NCBI GenBank assembly: GCA_003252385.1
Contig: QKEH01000011.1
Coordinates: 1-64,000 of the forward strand
Direction: 5' to 3'
Length of the DNA stretch: 64,000 nucleotides
Source: Bacteroidota bacterium
GTDB taxonomy: Bacteria; Bacteroidota; Bacteroidia; Bacteroidales; UBA10428
The translations under genes and the position numbers were made by a program. Position 1 is the first letter of the stretch. Each line of letters begins with the position of its first letter. The notes under the pieces were generated by a model. It was not told the origin of the DNA. It saw only the letters and a list, made by a program, of their open reading frames with translations, and made no database searches. Positions 35,482-44,718 of the stretch are shown here, one piece after another.

Positions 35482-37680
35482 TTACCGGAGGTGTATTTCA
35501 GATACTTCAGGTACCGGCATCTCGCTCTGCCTAAGCGTTGTTTTATCTATTCCGTCTGTATCAAAAAGTGCCCGGTTGGCGTATTCGGCCTGCTTGCCGG
35601 CATTCCACTGATCGACCGGGCGCAGGTAACCTACGATACGCGAAAACACGGTACATTTCTGTTCCACATGGGTTAAGGCACATTGGGGGCAGGTGGAATG
35701 CTCCCCAAAAAGATAGCCGTGGCTGGGGCAGATGCTGAAAGTAGGCGACAGGGTAATATAGGGCAGTCGGAAATTTGAAGTAATCTTCCGGATCAGCTGC
35801 TTCACCGATGAGGTGGGCAACTGGCTTTCTCCCAGGAAGGTATGAAACACCGTTCCACCGGTATATTTTATTTGCAGGCCGTCCTGCAGGCGCAGGGCTT
35901 CAAAAAGGTCGTCGGTATGGTGAACGGGCAGCTGGGTGGAATTGGTGTAATAGGGTTGGGCACCACGGGTATAGTCTGCCTCGTTAGCTACCCGAATATC
36001 GGGGTATTGCATCTTATCGATGCGGGCCAGTCGGTACGAGGTACCTTCGGCCGGAGTGGCTTCGAGGTTGTAAATATGTCCGGTTTCATCCTGAAAACGC
36101 TCCATTTTCTGACGCATAAAGTCCATCACTTTTTGAGCAAAGGCATACCCTTCTGCTTCCGTAATCGGGCAGCCCAGGTAGTTGAGGCAGCACTCGTTCA
36201 TGCCCACTATACCAATGGTGGAAAAATGATTGTTCCAATAGGCTCCGTTTTTGGCGTACAGGTGGCGCAGGTAGAATTTGGAATAGGGGTACAAACCCTG
36301 TCCGGTGAGCCGTTCAATGACCTTCCGTTTTTGTTCCAGACTGTTTTTTGCCAGTTCCATCAGCCAGGACAAACGGTCGAAGAAATCCGTTTCCGAGCGC
36401 GCTTCGTAGCCCAGCTTAGGCAGGTTGATGGTTACCACGCCCACCGAGCCGGTTAACGGATTGGAACCAAAGAGCCCACCGCCGCGTTTTTGCAGCTCGC
36501 GCTTATCGAGGCGCAGGCGGCAACACATGCTGCGCACATCGTCGGGGCTCATATCGGAATTCACAAAGTTCGAAAAGTAGGGAATGCCGTATTTGGCAGC
36601 CATTTCCCAGATGGCTTCGTAATCGGGGTGATCCCAGTTGAAATCGCGGGTAATGTTGTAGGTCGGAATGGGAAAGGAAAAGACGCTGCCCTGTGCATCG
36701 CCTTCGAGCATCACTTCGGCAAAGGCTTTATTGAACAGGTTCATTTCGGCCTGAAAATCGCCGTAGCAAAGTTCCCGGGGTTGCCCTCCCACAATTACAG
36801 CCTGTTCTTTAAGGTACGAAGGTACCTCCAGGTCGAGTGTTACATTGGTAAACGGCGTTTGAAAGCCCACCCGTGTGGGTACGTTTATGTTGAAGAAAAA
36901 TTCCTGGAGGCATTGTTTCACCTGGCTGTAGTTCAACCCGTCGTACCGGATGAAGGGTGCCAGGTAGGTATCGAAACTCGAAAAGGCCTGCGCCCCGGCG
37001 GCTTCGCCCTGCATGGTGTAGAAGAAGTTCACCACCTGCCCCAGCGCCGTGCGCAGGTGTTTGGCGGGTTTGCTCTGGGTTTTGCCATCGACCCCGCGGA
37101 AACCGGTGTAGAGCAAATCTTCCAGATCCCAGCCCACGCAGTACACACTCAGGAAACCCAAATCGTGAATGTGCAGGCGACCCTGTTTGTGCGCATCGGC
37201 AATTTCGCGGGAATAGATCTGGTTCAGCCAGTATTGCGAACTCACCAGGGTGGAAATGTGCTGGTTGAGCCCCTGCAGCGAGTAGGATGAGTTGGCACTT
37301 TCCTTCACCCGCCAGTCCTGTTGACTAATATAGTCTTCCACCAGGTCGATGTTGGAAAAAATCGCTTTCGATTCGCGCATATTCTGGTGCTGATAGCGGT
37401 AAATGATGAAGGCCTTGGCGGCTTCGTACTCCTGGTTTTCGAAGAAGGTTTTTTCCACCGCATCCTGGGTTTCTTCGACGGTGGGAGCTTCGTTTCGCAG
37501 GTGCATACGGAGTTTTTCCACTACCTGCGTTCCGTATCTTTCGGCCTTGACACGGTTGGGAGCACCAATGGCACGCAGGGCTTTAAAAATGGCGTGGGTA
37601 ATTTTTTCGCTGTCGAAGGGAACTACCTGCCCGTCGCGTTTAATAATGGTTTGAGTGGGTAAAGCTGCATTGCGTTCCAT
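35482..37680 (-). CDS. nrdD: Anaerobic (class III) ribonucleoside-triphosphate reductase
   Basis: A 732-residue glycyl-radical enzyme that makes deoxyribonucleotides without oxygen. The N-terminal ATP-cone (IIKRDGQVVPFDSEKITHAI) is the allosteric site; the C-terminus has the zinc site (CPSHGYLFGEHSTCPQC) and the glycyl-radical motif RIVGY (in VFSRIVGYLRPVDQW). Length is normal. It starts 118 bases after the 3' end of a cobalamin riboswitch and is followed by nrdG. Repression by B12 makes sense if the cell also has a B12-dependent class II reductase elsewhere; this is inference. Confidence 0.97.
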   Translation of the reverse strand: MERNAALPTQTIIKRDGQVVPFDSEKITHAIFKALRAIGAPNRVKAERYGTQVVEKLRMHLRNEAPTVEETQDAVEKTFFENQEYEAAKAFIIYRYQHQNMRESKAIFSNIDLVEDYISQQDWRVKESANSSYSLQGLNQHISTLVSSQYWLNQIYSREIADAHKQGRLHIHDLGFLSVYCVGWDLEDLLYTGFRGVDGKTQSKPAKHLRTALGQVVNFFYTMQGEAAGAQAFSSFDTYLAPFIRYDGLNYSQVKQCLQEFFFNINVPTRVGFQTPFTNVTLDLEVPSYLKEQAVIVGGQPRELCYGDFQAEMNLFNKAFAEVMLEGDAQGSVFSFPIPTYNITRDFNWDHPDYEAIWEMAAKYGIPYFSNFVNSDMSPDDVRSMCCRLRLDKRELQKRGGGLFGSNPLTGSVGVVTINLPKLGYEARSETDFFDRLSWLMELAKNSLEQKRKVIERLTGQGLYPYSKFYLRHLYAKNGAYWNNHFSTIGIVGMNECCLNYLGCPITEAEGYAFAQKVMDFMRQKMERFQDETGHIYNLEATPAEGTSYRLARIDKMQYPDIRVANEADYTRGAQPYYTNSTQLPVHHTDDLFEALRLQDGLQIKYTGGTVFHTFLGESQLPTSSVKQLIRKITSNFRLPYITLSPTFSICPSHGYLFGEHSTCPQCALTHVEQKCTVFSRIVGYLRPVDQWNAGKQAEYANRALFDTDGIDKTTLRQSEMPVPEVSEIHLR

Positions 37681-37797
37681 ACAATCAGGTTTAAACGGTT
37701 AGAAACTATGCAACTTCCGGAAGAGGTGAGGAAATGGGTACACCGGGGGGTGGTCAACATCCTTTGCTTTTCGCCCGAAAGCTACGTTTACTTTTAC

Positions 37798-37970
37798 TCT
37801 CGGCAGGTCTTCTGGCTTGTCTGGTTTGGGCAGGCCTTCTCATTCCGGTTACGGCGGAACAATGGCAGGGGGAGCCAAAACATTCTTCAGACTTACAGCT
37901 GCGGGGACAGCTCCTGATTTGAACAGGATTCCCTTTTCATCCGCAGGAAAACCCCTTGCAGGGTTTCGTG
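37798..37970 (-). promoter_or_regulatory. Cobalamin riboswitch in the nrdD leader
   Basis: Read on the minus strand, the leader has the conserved cobalamin riboswitch pieces in order: AAAAGGGAATCC, the stretch AGCTGTCCCCGCAGCTGTAAG, and near the 3' end GCCAGAAGACCTGCCG. These are the B12 box and neighbouring core of the class I element. It lies between a likely start point (minus-strand TAAACTTG at 37999-37992, one base off TAnnTTTG) and the nrdD ATG at 37680. Binding of cobalamin is expected to lower nrdDG expression. Boundaries are approximate. Confidence 0.9.
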
Positions 37971-38110
37971 CGGAAACCGATAAGTACGATGCAAGTTTAC
38001 ATCAAAAGCCGGCGGCGTGGAAAAACGATTATTAACACCTGGCAGGGCAAAAACTGCTAACCTGTGGATAATCAACTCCGAACTGGTGTTCATAAGATTC
38101 GTGGGAGCCG

Positions 38111-38743
38111 TTACGGGAGAAGCTGCAGAACCCCAAACGACGAGGGGACATGAAAATCGGGGCGGGGCGTCTGCGGATCGATCCAGCTGATCCATTGGAA
38201 GGAAGCACCCTTTGAGGTGTGGACGGTGCAGTGCCCCCGGAAAATGCCGGCTTGCAGATCGTTGTTATGGAGCAGATCCAACTGGTGGAGCGTATCCAGT
38301 TTCAGTGCCAGCTGAACGGTGTAGCATTCCGCTTGTTGGTTGGTGTGCAGCGGAATGCTATCGGGCCAGCGCCAGTTGGGATCCATTTGGCGGTAGTAAC
38401 GGCTCCGGTAGTCAAAGACCCTTCCGAGGGGATCGATCTCCAGGCCATAGTAAGGGTTCATATTTTCGTTGGAGCGTAAGAATACCTCCACACGCTCCGA
38501 AAGTAATACCTCTTCGCGAAGGTTGTCCACAATCCATACTTTGGGGGGGCTGCCCAAGGCGGTATACTGCAAATGGAGGTAATCCGCATCGTAGCAGGCA
38601 CGGAACCAGGTTTCCGGAACGGCATCGGAATACCAGGGTGCCGCGGCCAGGAGCAGGGGGGGTATCTCCTCCCAATGGGGGGTACCGGTGATCCGTTTAA
38701 CAGGATATGCTTTGGGTCGGGTTCCGGAAGAGTTCTTATTCAT
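38111..38743 (-). CDS. CBM9-like (carbohydrate-binding family 9-like) protein
   Basis: A 210-residue protein, start chosen at the ATG 38741-38743, which has AGGAAAC before it; the frame is open to 38821. It resembles the beta-sandwich CBM9-like family that occurs alone in many Bacteroidota: WFRACYDADYLHLQY (strand pair), then VWIVDNLREEVLLSERVEVF and LEIDPLGRVFDYRSRYY, with the final YNFGxxIFxF-type pattern replaced by a PSSFGVLQLLP end. There is no signal peptide, so it appears cytoplasmic or the start is different. Ligand unknown. Its 5' end is divergent from the Na/Ca exchanger gene. Confidence 0.75.
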   Translation of the reverse strand: MNKNSSGTRPKAYPVKRITGTPHWEEIPPLLLAAAPWYSDAVPETWFRACYDADYLHLQYTALGSPPKVWIVDNLREEVLLSERVEVFLRSNENMNPYYGLEIDPLGRVFDYRSRYYRQMDPNWRWPDSIPLHTNQQAECYTVQLALKLDTLHQLDLLHNNDLQAGIFRGHCTVHTSKGASFQWISWIDPQTPRPDFHVPSSFGVLQLLP

Positions 38744-38888
38744 GTTTCCTGAGTTGAGGGAGCTAAAGATACGGCGATTGTTTGGGTAGTTTTCGCCTGA
38801 CCGGTGTTCATATCTGCTCATTCTTTCTGATCCGGCTACCTGCCACTGTTACTTTTTATTCTTCCGGAGTCTTAATGAAAAATCGCTT

Positions 38889-39839
38889 ATGCTTCAAAGC
38901 TCACTGTTCGTACTGCTCGGATTCGTTATTCTGGTTAAGGGTGCTGACTGGTTTGTAAGTGGTTCGGTTTCGCTGGCCCGGCACTACAAGATTTCGGAAC
39001 TGATTATTGGGCTTACCGTGGTGGCGTTTGGAACCTCTGCCCCCGAATTGGTGGTAAACATACTCTCCTCCCTGAAAGGCCTGAACGATGTTACCCTTGG
39101 GAATATTGTGGGCAGTAACCTCTTCAACCTGCTACTTATCCTGGGTATATCGGGGTTGATTTACCCCATTGTGGTTCAGGTAAAAACCGTATGGAACGAA
39201 ATTCCTTTTTCCTTCCTGGCGGCAGCGGTGTTACTCTTGCTTTGCAATTTTACGTTTAACCGCGGAGGCCAGCTGTCCATTAACCGACTTGATGGAGTTA
39301 TACTTTTAGTATTCTTCGGATTGTTTATGCGGTACATTTTAATCCACCTGCGCAGTAGTAACGATACCTTGGAAACTGATTATCCCCAGCACAAACTGTC
39401 GGTGGCGCTGCTACTGATAGGAGTGGGTTTGGCAGCTTTGATTGCGGGCAGCCGCCTGGTAGTGGATCATGCCGTAAAAATTGCCCACATGCTCGGTGCC
39501 AGCGAGAAACTTATCGGAGTAACGCTGGTGTCGGCCGGAACTTCGCTGCCCGAACTGGTTACCTCGGTGGTGGCTGCCTACCGCAAGAAAAGCGATATTG
39601 CCATTGGAAACATTATCGGGTCGAACATTTTCAATATCTTTCTGATTCTGGGGGTCAGTTCCATCATTGCACCCATCCGCTACAATACATCTTTTAATGT
39701 GGACATCCTGCTGCTGCTGGCAGCTACTCTCTTGCTTTTTGCATTCATGTTCAGCGGAAAGAAACACAAGCTCGACCGGTGGGAATCGGCTCTGCTTTTT
39801 CTGATCTACCTGGGTTACGTGTTCTACCTGCTACGATAG
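38889..39839 (+). CDS. Calcium/sodium antiporter (CaCA family)
   Basis: A 316-residue membrane protein with about 10 spans and the two inverted alpha repeats of the CaCA family: GTSAPELVVNILSSLKG with GNIVGSNLFNLL in the first half, and GTSLPELVTSVVAAY with GNIIGSNIFNIF in the second. The Glu in each GTSxPE supplies cation coordination. It is a YrbG-type exchanger, moving Ca2+ out against Na+ or H+. Twenty-four bases upstream of the Kef-type antiporter on the same strand, so an ion-homeostasis operon is likely. Confidence 0.93.
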   Translation: MLQSSLFVLLGFVILVKGADWFVSGSVSLARHYKISELIIGLTVVAFGTSAPELVVNILSSLKGLNDVTLGNIVGSNLFNLLLILGISGLIYPIVVQVKTVWNEIPFSFLAAAVLLLLCNFTFNRGGQLSINRLDGVILLVFFGLFMRYILIHLRSSNDTLETDYPQHKLSVALLLIGVGLAALIAGSRLVVDHAVKIAHMLGASEKLIGVTLVSAGTSLPELVTSVVAAYRKKSDIAIGNIIGSNIFNIFLILGVSSIIAPIRYNTSFNVDILLLLAATLLLFAFMFSGKKHKLDRWESALLFLIYLGYVFYLLR

Positions 39840-39863
39840 CGGCTGTACAAAAAAGCACCTCCG

Positions 39864-41840
39864 ATGATACCCCTTTTCTCTGTTAGCCTGCCCCTGCACG
39901 ACCCACTGTTTGAGTTTACGGTACTGATAAGTATCATCCTGGTGTCGCCATTTCTTTTTCGACTGATAAAAGTGCCCGATGTAGCGGCTTACATTCTTAT
40001 GGGCATTCTGTTTGGGCCTTATGGCTTACGTGTTTTGAACCGCGATTCGGGAATTGAACTGTTGGGTACTTTTGGGTTGTTGTATATTATGTTTATGGCG
40101 GGACTGGAGCTGGATCCCGACAAATTAAAGACCAGCCGCCGGAGTAGCCTTATTTTCGGGATCAGTACGTTCCTGCTGCCCTTTATGCTGGGGTGGATGG
40201 TGTGCCAGTCGGTTCTGCATTTAAGCAACCAGGCCACCCTGCTGGTATCCATTATGTTTTCGACGCATACGCTGGTAGCGTACCCCATTGCCCGACGCCT
40301 GGGAGTGAACCGCGATATGGCGGCACTCACTGCCATTGGGGGCACTATTATTACGGATACCTTGGTACTGCTGATTCTTTCGGTGGCTACCCAGGATTTT
40401 CAGCAGCGGAATGTTGGAATGGAAGTGGCCATTTTAATTCTTTCCTTTGCCAGCTATACAGCGGTTATCTTTTATACCTTCCCACGTATTGCCAAGTTCT
40501 TTTTCCGGCACGTTAAACGTGACCGGCCGGTACACTACCTGTTCTTGCTCTTCATGGTAAGCATCTCGTCGTACCTGGCTCGGTTAATTGGCACCGAACC
40601 CATAATTGGGGCTTTTCTGGCAGGACTGGCCCTGAACCGGAGTATTCCCAAGAATTCGATGCTCATGCATCATGTTGACTTTGTGGGAAATATCCTTTTC
40701 ATTCCGGTATTTCTGATTGGGTTGGGCATGCTCATTAACCTGCAGGTACTTTTCACCAATTCTCACTTGTGGTATGTGGCGCTCATTTTGATAGTAACAG
40801 CCTTTGCCGGCAAGTGGCTGGCAGCTTTCCTGTCGGGCAAAATTCTGGGCTTCAGCCCCGGCCAACGGAATTTACTGTTTGGGCTTACTAGTTCCCATGC
40901 GGCCGCCACAGTGGCCATTATGTTCATTGGATTTGAAAAGGGCATGATTGACCAAACCTTGTTCTACGCGGCGGTTCTCATTATTATGGTAAGCAGCCTG
41001 GCGGCCACTTTATTAACCGAAAGAGCCGGCAAGCGGATGGTTCTGAATGCCAGTCTTACCCCGGAAATCCAACGATTTGAGCGGATACTGGTCCCTATTT
41101 CGAACCCTGCCACCATGTCGAACCTGATTGGTATTGCCAACTGTTTTCAGAAGGTGTACAACAGCGAGCCTATCTACATTCTGAGCATTGTGAACGAGAA
41201 CTCGAGCTCCCGTGAGAATATCCTCCACCTCAGAGATACCCTGGAGCAGCATGTGGCCGATTTTAATTATCTGAACGAGAACCATAAAGTCATTACCCGT
41301 GTCGACTTAAGTATTTCCAGCGGGATTATAAGGGCGGCCAAGGAATACCTGGTATCCGACATTGTTTTCGGCTGGGGAGGGAAATCCACCGCTTCGCAGC
41401 GGATTTTTGGCAATACTTTTGATCACTTGTTTCTCAGCCTGCAAACCCTGTTCGCCGTGAACATCCGGGGGAGCCACTCCGAGTATCACCGTTTTATTGT
41501 TCATTTGCCTTCCCACTTGGAGTATGAGCCGGTTTTCCGCTCGCTGATCCGCAAAATCAATGCCCTGCCCAAGGCCGATGATCAACTGATTCTTCGCCCT
41601 GAAAGTAAGGTGGCAATTGATGCAATCAAAGAAATGCTTCCCAAGCGCAACCGCCACGAAATTCGTTATGAAAATACCGGTTTTAATGAGTATCTTACAG
41701 CTACCGACACGCTCCATATCTTCTTTTTGTTGCGAAAGCAGTCGGTGGCCTACAACGCGAAGAACAATGCACGGGTTCAAAAACTGCTTGCCTCCGGCTC
41801 TCCCTCTGAATTTATACTGGTGGTTCCGGGTTTTGAATAG
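39864..41840 (+). CDS. Kef-type cation:proton antiporter with C-terminal USP-like domain
   Basis: A 658-residue CPA2-family transporter. The membrane part (about residues 1-395) has 12 or so spans, with GILFGPYGLRVL, FMAGLELDPDKL and GTEPIIGAFLAGLALNR typical of Na+/H+ or K+/H+ exchangers. The cytoplasmic part (about 400-658) resembles two universal stress protein-like folds (FERILVPISNPATMSNLIGI). It probably exchanges K+ or Na+ for H+. It lies in an operon with the upstream CaCA exchanger and the downstream sensor kinase (27 bases). Confidence 0.9.
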   Translation: MIPLFSVSLPLHDPLFEFTVLISIILVSPFLFRLIKVPDVAAYILMGILFGPYGLRVLNRDSGIELLGTFGLLYIMFMAGLELDPDKLKTSRRSSLIFGISTFLLPFMLGWMVCQSVLHLSNQATLLVSIMFSTHTLVAYPIARRLGVNRDMAALTAIGGTIITDTLVLLILSVATQDFQQRNVGMEVAILILSFASYTAVIFYTFPRIAKFFFRHVKRDRPVHYLFLLFMVSISSYLARLIGTEPIIGAFLAGLALNRSIPKNSMLMHHVDFVGNILFIPVFLIGLGMLINLQVLFTNSHLWYVALILIVTAFAGKWLAAFLSGKILGFSPGQRNLLFGLTSSHAAATVAIMFIGFEKGMIDQTLFYAAVLIIMVSSLAATLLTERAGKRMVLNASLTPEIQRFERILVPISNPATMSNLIGIANCFQKVYNSEPIYILSIVNENSSSRENILHLRDTLEQHVADFNYLNENHKVITRVDLSISSGIIRAAKEYLVSDIVFGWGGKSTASQRIFGNTFDHLFLSLQTLFAVNIRGSHSEYHRFIVHLPSHLEYEPVFRSLIRKINALPKADDQLILRPESKVAIDAIKEMLPKRNRHEIRYENTGFNEYLTATDTLHIFFLLRKQSVAYNAKNNARVQKLLASGSPSEFILVVPGFE

Positions 41841-41867
41841 CCCTGACAGGCGTGTCGGACACCCAAA

Positions 41868-42947
41868 ATGGAAAGCTATTATGCTATGAAATTTGCTCAA
41901 TCATTTATCAGCAAGTTCAAACCGTTGGTTCTAAGCTATCTTTCGGTTGGGGTGATCGGGATTATGGATTACAATACCACCTCCGACTTTTCATTCTCCA
42001 TTTTTTACATTATTCCTATCGCCCTGTTTGCCTTACAAAGAAGAGCCACTTTGCGTAGTATTGTGCTTTTATGTGTACTGTCGACCATTTTCTGGTTTAT
42101 CTCCGATTACAGTAACCGCAGCTATCCGCACTTTCTTTTCCCAATATGGAACTCGCTGGTACGACTGTGTATTTTTTTATTGATAGGGATTACGCTCCGT
42201 AAATACAGCGAAGGCACCCGGGAACAGGAAGAACTCAATGGAAGGCTACAGCAGCTCAACGAGGAAAAAAACCGCTTTATTGGCATTGCTGCGCACGATT
42301 TACGTTCGCCCATGGGTATGATCATCAATCTTACGGGGTTGTTAAAAAACGATCCTCAGCTTGCCGAAAAGCATTCCATACAGGATCTGTTTGCCGCCCT
42401 GCATCAAATCAGCCAAAACAACCTGAACCTGATCAATAACCTGCTGGACATTGCCAAAATAGAATCGGGCAAAATTGAGTTGCACCGGGTGGAATGCGAC
42501 TACATCGCATTCATGAAGGAACAACTGGAGTACAACCAGCTGGTGGCCGGGAATAAGGAGATTACGATAGCGTTTACGAGTAATGTGGCTTCAGTGCATA
42601 CCTCGTTCGACAGATCCTACCTTACCCAGGTAATCAATAACCTGATTTCCAATGCCGTTAAGTTCTCGAACCGGGGAAGCGCCATACACGTGAACGTGTT
42701 GGCAAACCCTGCGCAGATACGTACCGAGGTAATTGATTTTGGCAGGGGAATTAAGCAGGAGGAACAACGTTTACTGTTCAACTATTTTCAAAAAACAAGT
42801 ACTACCTCAACCGAAGGCGAAAGAAGCACCGGACTCGGTCTGGCCATAGTAAAAAAGGTGATCCAGTCGCACCAGGGAAATATCGGGGTATCCAGCCAGC
42901 CCAATCAGGGATCGACCTTCTACTTTACACTGCCCATCCTTCCATAG
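41868..42947 (+). CDS. Membrane sensor histidine kinase
   Basis: A 359-residue kinase. The N-terminal 115 residues hold about four hydrophobic spans (FSIFYIIPIALFALQRR, TLRSIVLLCVLSTIFWFI). A short coiled coil leads to HisKA with phospho-His in FIGIAAHDLRSPMGMIIN, then HATPase with LISNAVKFSNRGS, DFGRGIKQEEQ and TGLGLAIVKKV. There is no receiver domain and no regulator gene next to it. The start may be the ATG at 41868 or the internal one at 41886. It lies 27 bases after the antiporter, so it may sense ion or membrane stress; this is a guess. Confidence 0.9.
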   Translation: MESYYAMKFAQSFISKFKPLVLSYLSVGVIGIMDYNTTSDFSFSIFYIIPIALFALQRRATLRSIVLLCVLSTIFWFISDYSNRSYPHFLFPIWNSLVRLCIFLLIGITLRKYSEGTREQEELNGRLQQLNEEKNRFIGIAAHDLRSPMGMIINLTGLLKNDPQLAEKHSIQDLFAALHQISQNNLNLINNLLDIAKIESGKIELHRVECDYIAFMKEQLEYNQLVAGNKEITIAFTSNVASVHTSFDRSYLTQVINNLISNAVKFSNRGSAIHVNVLANPAQIRTEVIDFGRGIKQEEQRLLFNYFQKTSTTSTEGERSTGLGLAIVKKVIQSHQGNIGVSSQPNQGSTFYFTLPILP

Positions 42948-42967
42948 AGGAGCAGGGTTGCACCATT

Positions 42968-43129
42968 CTAATTGCGTTGGTCGGAGTGTGAATCGTGGGG
43001 AGCTTTATTCTGAAGCGATTCCAACAGCAGGTATACCCAACCCAGAATGGCCAGTATGCCCACCACTGCCAGAAAAGTATGCAGCGTTCGTTCCAGCCGC
43101 CCTTTGTTTGTTGTATCGTACGGTTTCAT
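42968..43129 (-). CDS. Small single-span membrane protein (53 aa)
   Basis: A minus-strand gene of 53 codons from the ATG at 43127-43129 to TAG at 42968. It has one membrane span (FLAVVGILAILGWVYLLLES) with a short charged N-terminus and a His/Asp-rich tail (NKAPHDSHSDQRN). Start is 13 bases after the stop of the upstream gene, so it is the last gene of the L,D-transpeptidase operon. No family was recognised. Confidence 0.65.
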   Translation of the reverse strand: MKPYDTTNKGRLERTLHTFLAVVGILAILGWVYLLLESLQNKAPHDSHSDQRN

Positions 43130-43142
43130 AGGGGGTGATGAA

Positions 43143-43946
43143 TTACAATTTAATTACCATATAGGGTTTACCCGGTAAGGCTCGGTAGATAGCCCGTAAA
43201 TCGTCTACCGGCAGGATGATGCAGATTTCCGGGCAATAGTCCTGTTGCTGTAAGTGAATAAAGTGATCCAGCGAGCTTCGCAATTTGCCGTACCAAAGGT
43301 GGCTGTAGAAGTGGGTGCGTACCCGGCTATCGGGATGAGCCGTACGGTTATCCTGTTCCATAATTACCGCTATCTGATGCTCCAGGGAGAAGGCGACATA
43401 GGCGGGACTTTGCACCAGGGTATCGGGTTGCCAGGCGGTTTGAGCCGCTTCGAGCGTGTCCTTGGGCGCATCGCGAACCACTACCGGTTCTTTAACAATG
43501 GTGGCATACTGTGCCAGCACCTCCAGTGGTGCCGAAAACAGTTTCACTTCCAGGTTCAGCGGCAGGCGTTCCAGCAGTTTATCCACAGAGCGGATTTCGA
43601 TGGGGGTCTGATGCAAGATTACGCCTTTAATACTAAGGCTCAGGGTACTGTCGGACAAGTTGAGAACCATTTGAATGGAATCGTCTTCCGATAATTGCAG
43701 CAAGGCTTCCTTAAAAGCCTTTTCCTTCACCAGAGTGGCCAAATCGGGGTCAAAGTAACTACTGTCGAAATGCTGGTTGAAGACCGTATCGGAGGCCAGT
43801 TGGTTCTTAAGCTGTTTCATTCTGTTTGCCGGTGCTATTGCCAAGGCAATTAACCATAATAACAGCACCAGACCCAGTAAGCTCCCTGCTACCCGAAACC
43901 ATATTGTTTTCTTACTGGTGCCCATTGAATCACTATTGATCTGCAT
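43143..43946 (-). CDS. Unknown membrane-anchored protein of the L,D-transpeptidase operon (267 aa)
   Basis: The start is placed at the ATG 43944-43946 (MQINSDSMGTSKKT), 10 bases after the upstream stop; the frame opens earlier but would overlap. An N-terminal membrane anchor (about FRVAGSLLGLVLLLWLIALA) precedes an extracytoplasmic domain with a long beta-rich region and the end ILPVDDLRAIYRALPGKP. No family recognised. It sits between two cell-wall genes and a small membrane protein, so a role in the cell envelope is likely. Confidence 0.65.
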   Translation of the reverse strand: MQINSDSMGTSKKTIWFRVAGSLLGLVLLLWLIALAIAPANRMKQLKNQLASDTVFNQHFDSSYFDPDLATLVKEKAFKEALLQLSEDDSIQMVLNLSDSTLSLSIKGVILHQTPIEIRSVDKLLERLPLNLEVKLFSAPLEVLAQYATIVKEPVVVRDAPKDTLEAAQTAWQPDTLVQSPAYVAFSLEHQIAVIMEQDNRTAHPDSRVRTHFYSHLWYGKLRSSLDHFIHLQQQDYCPEICIILPVDDLRAIYRALPGKPYMVIKL

Positions 43947-43956
43947 GTTCAAGCGT

Positions 43957-44718
43957 TTAGAAAATGTACACTTTAGATCCCTCCTGAAGCGATCGGTAGA
44001 CCAGCTCCAGGTTCTCATCGTTCAAACGGATACAACCATGGGTAACCGGCAAACCCAGAAAACGCTGGTAGAGGGTTCCGTGGATGAGGTAACCCTTACC
44101 CAGGCTCAGGGCGTAGTCGCCCAGAACCCCGTACTCAAAACGGGTGTGATGGTTGGCCGATGGTACCGGCAGGCCTTCTTCAACAAAGGCCCAGTCGGGT
44201 TTTTTCCATACCGGCGACTTGGTTTTTCCCTGAATGCGGAATTCGCCTTTGGGGGTTTTAAACATCCATTGCTGGTTGTCGCCATTTTTAAGAAGTACAT
44301 AGCTTCCGGTGGAACATTTGCCTTCCTTAACGGTATCCTGTCCTTTGTATAAGGAAAACTCGTTGGAGGCACTGTTTATAATGAGGTAGTACGACTTGGG
44401 ACTCAGGGCAGTCAGCTTCTTATCCAGCCGGGTTATTTCTTTTTCGGTTTTAGTCCGTGCGGTGGCCAGTTGAAGTTCGTCGGGTTGGGCTCCCGGTGTC
44501 TCGTTTTCCATACTTACCCATATCAGGGCGCGGAGGGTTAGCGGCACAACTATCAGCAGCAGCAGTACGGTCAGGGTGTAAGCGTGTTCTTTCAGCCATC
44601 GTAACAGTTGCCCAAAGGCTTTTTTCGGAAGGCTGATGCCGGTGAAGAGGATCCCGGCCAGGTATTTTTCCATCGGTTTATAAACCGTTTCGGTTGAGGA
44701 ATACATTTTTGTAATCAT
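43957..44718 (-). CDS. L,D-transpeptidase (YkuD family)
   Basis: A 253-residue protein from the ATG at 44716-44718, which overlaps the upstream stop in ATGA; the frame extends to 44835 but overlaps the upstream gene. An N-terminal anchor (HAYTLTVLLLLIVVPLTLRA) is followed by a linker and the catalytic domain with IHGTLYQRFLGLPVTHGCIR, the HGCxR Cys being the nucleophile. It makes 3-3 cross-links in peptidoglycan or attaches proteins to it. Second of two such enzymes in the operon. Confidence 0.92.
   Translation of the reverse strand: MITKMYSSTETVYKPMEKYLAGILFTGISLPKKAFGQLLRWLKEHAYTLTVLLLLIVVPLTLRALIWVSMENETPGAQPDELQLATARTKTEKEITRLDKKLTALSPKSYYLIINSASNEFSLYKGQDTVKEGKCSTGSYVLLKNGDNQQWMFKTPKGEFRIQGKTKSPVWKKPDWAFVEEGLPVPSANHHTRFEYGVLGDYALSLGKGYLIHGTLYQRFLGLPVTHGCIRLNDENLELVYRSLQEGSKVYIF

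Noticed and set aside
37708-38035. Plus-strand frames of 60-72 codons upstream of nrdD
   Set aside because: They are antisense to the cobalamin riboswitch, whose conserved boxes explain the sequence.
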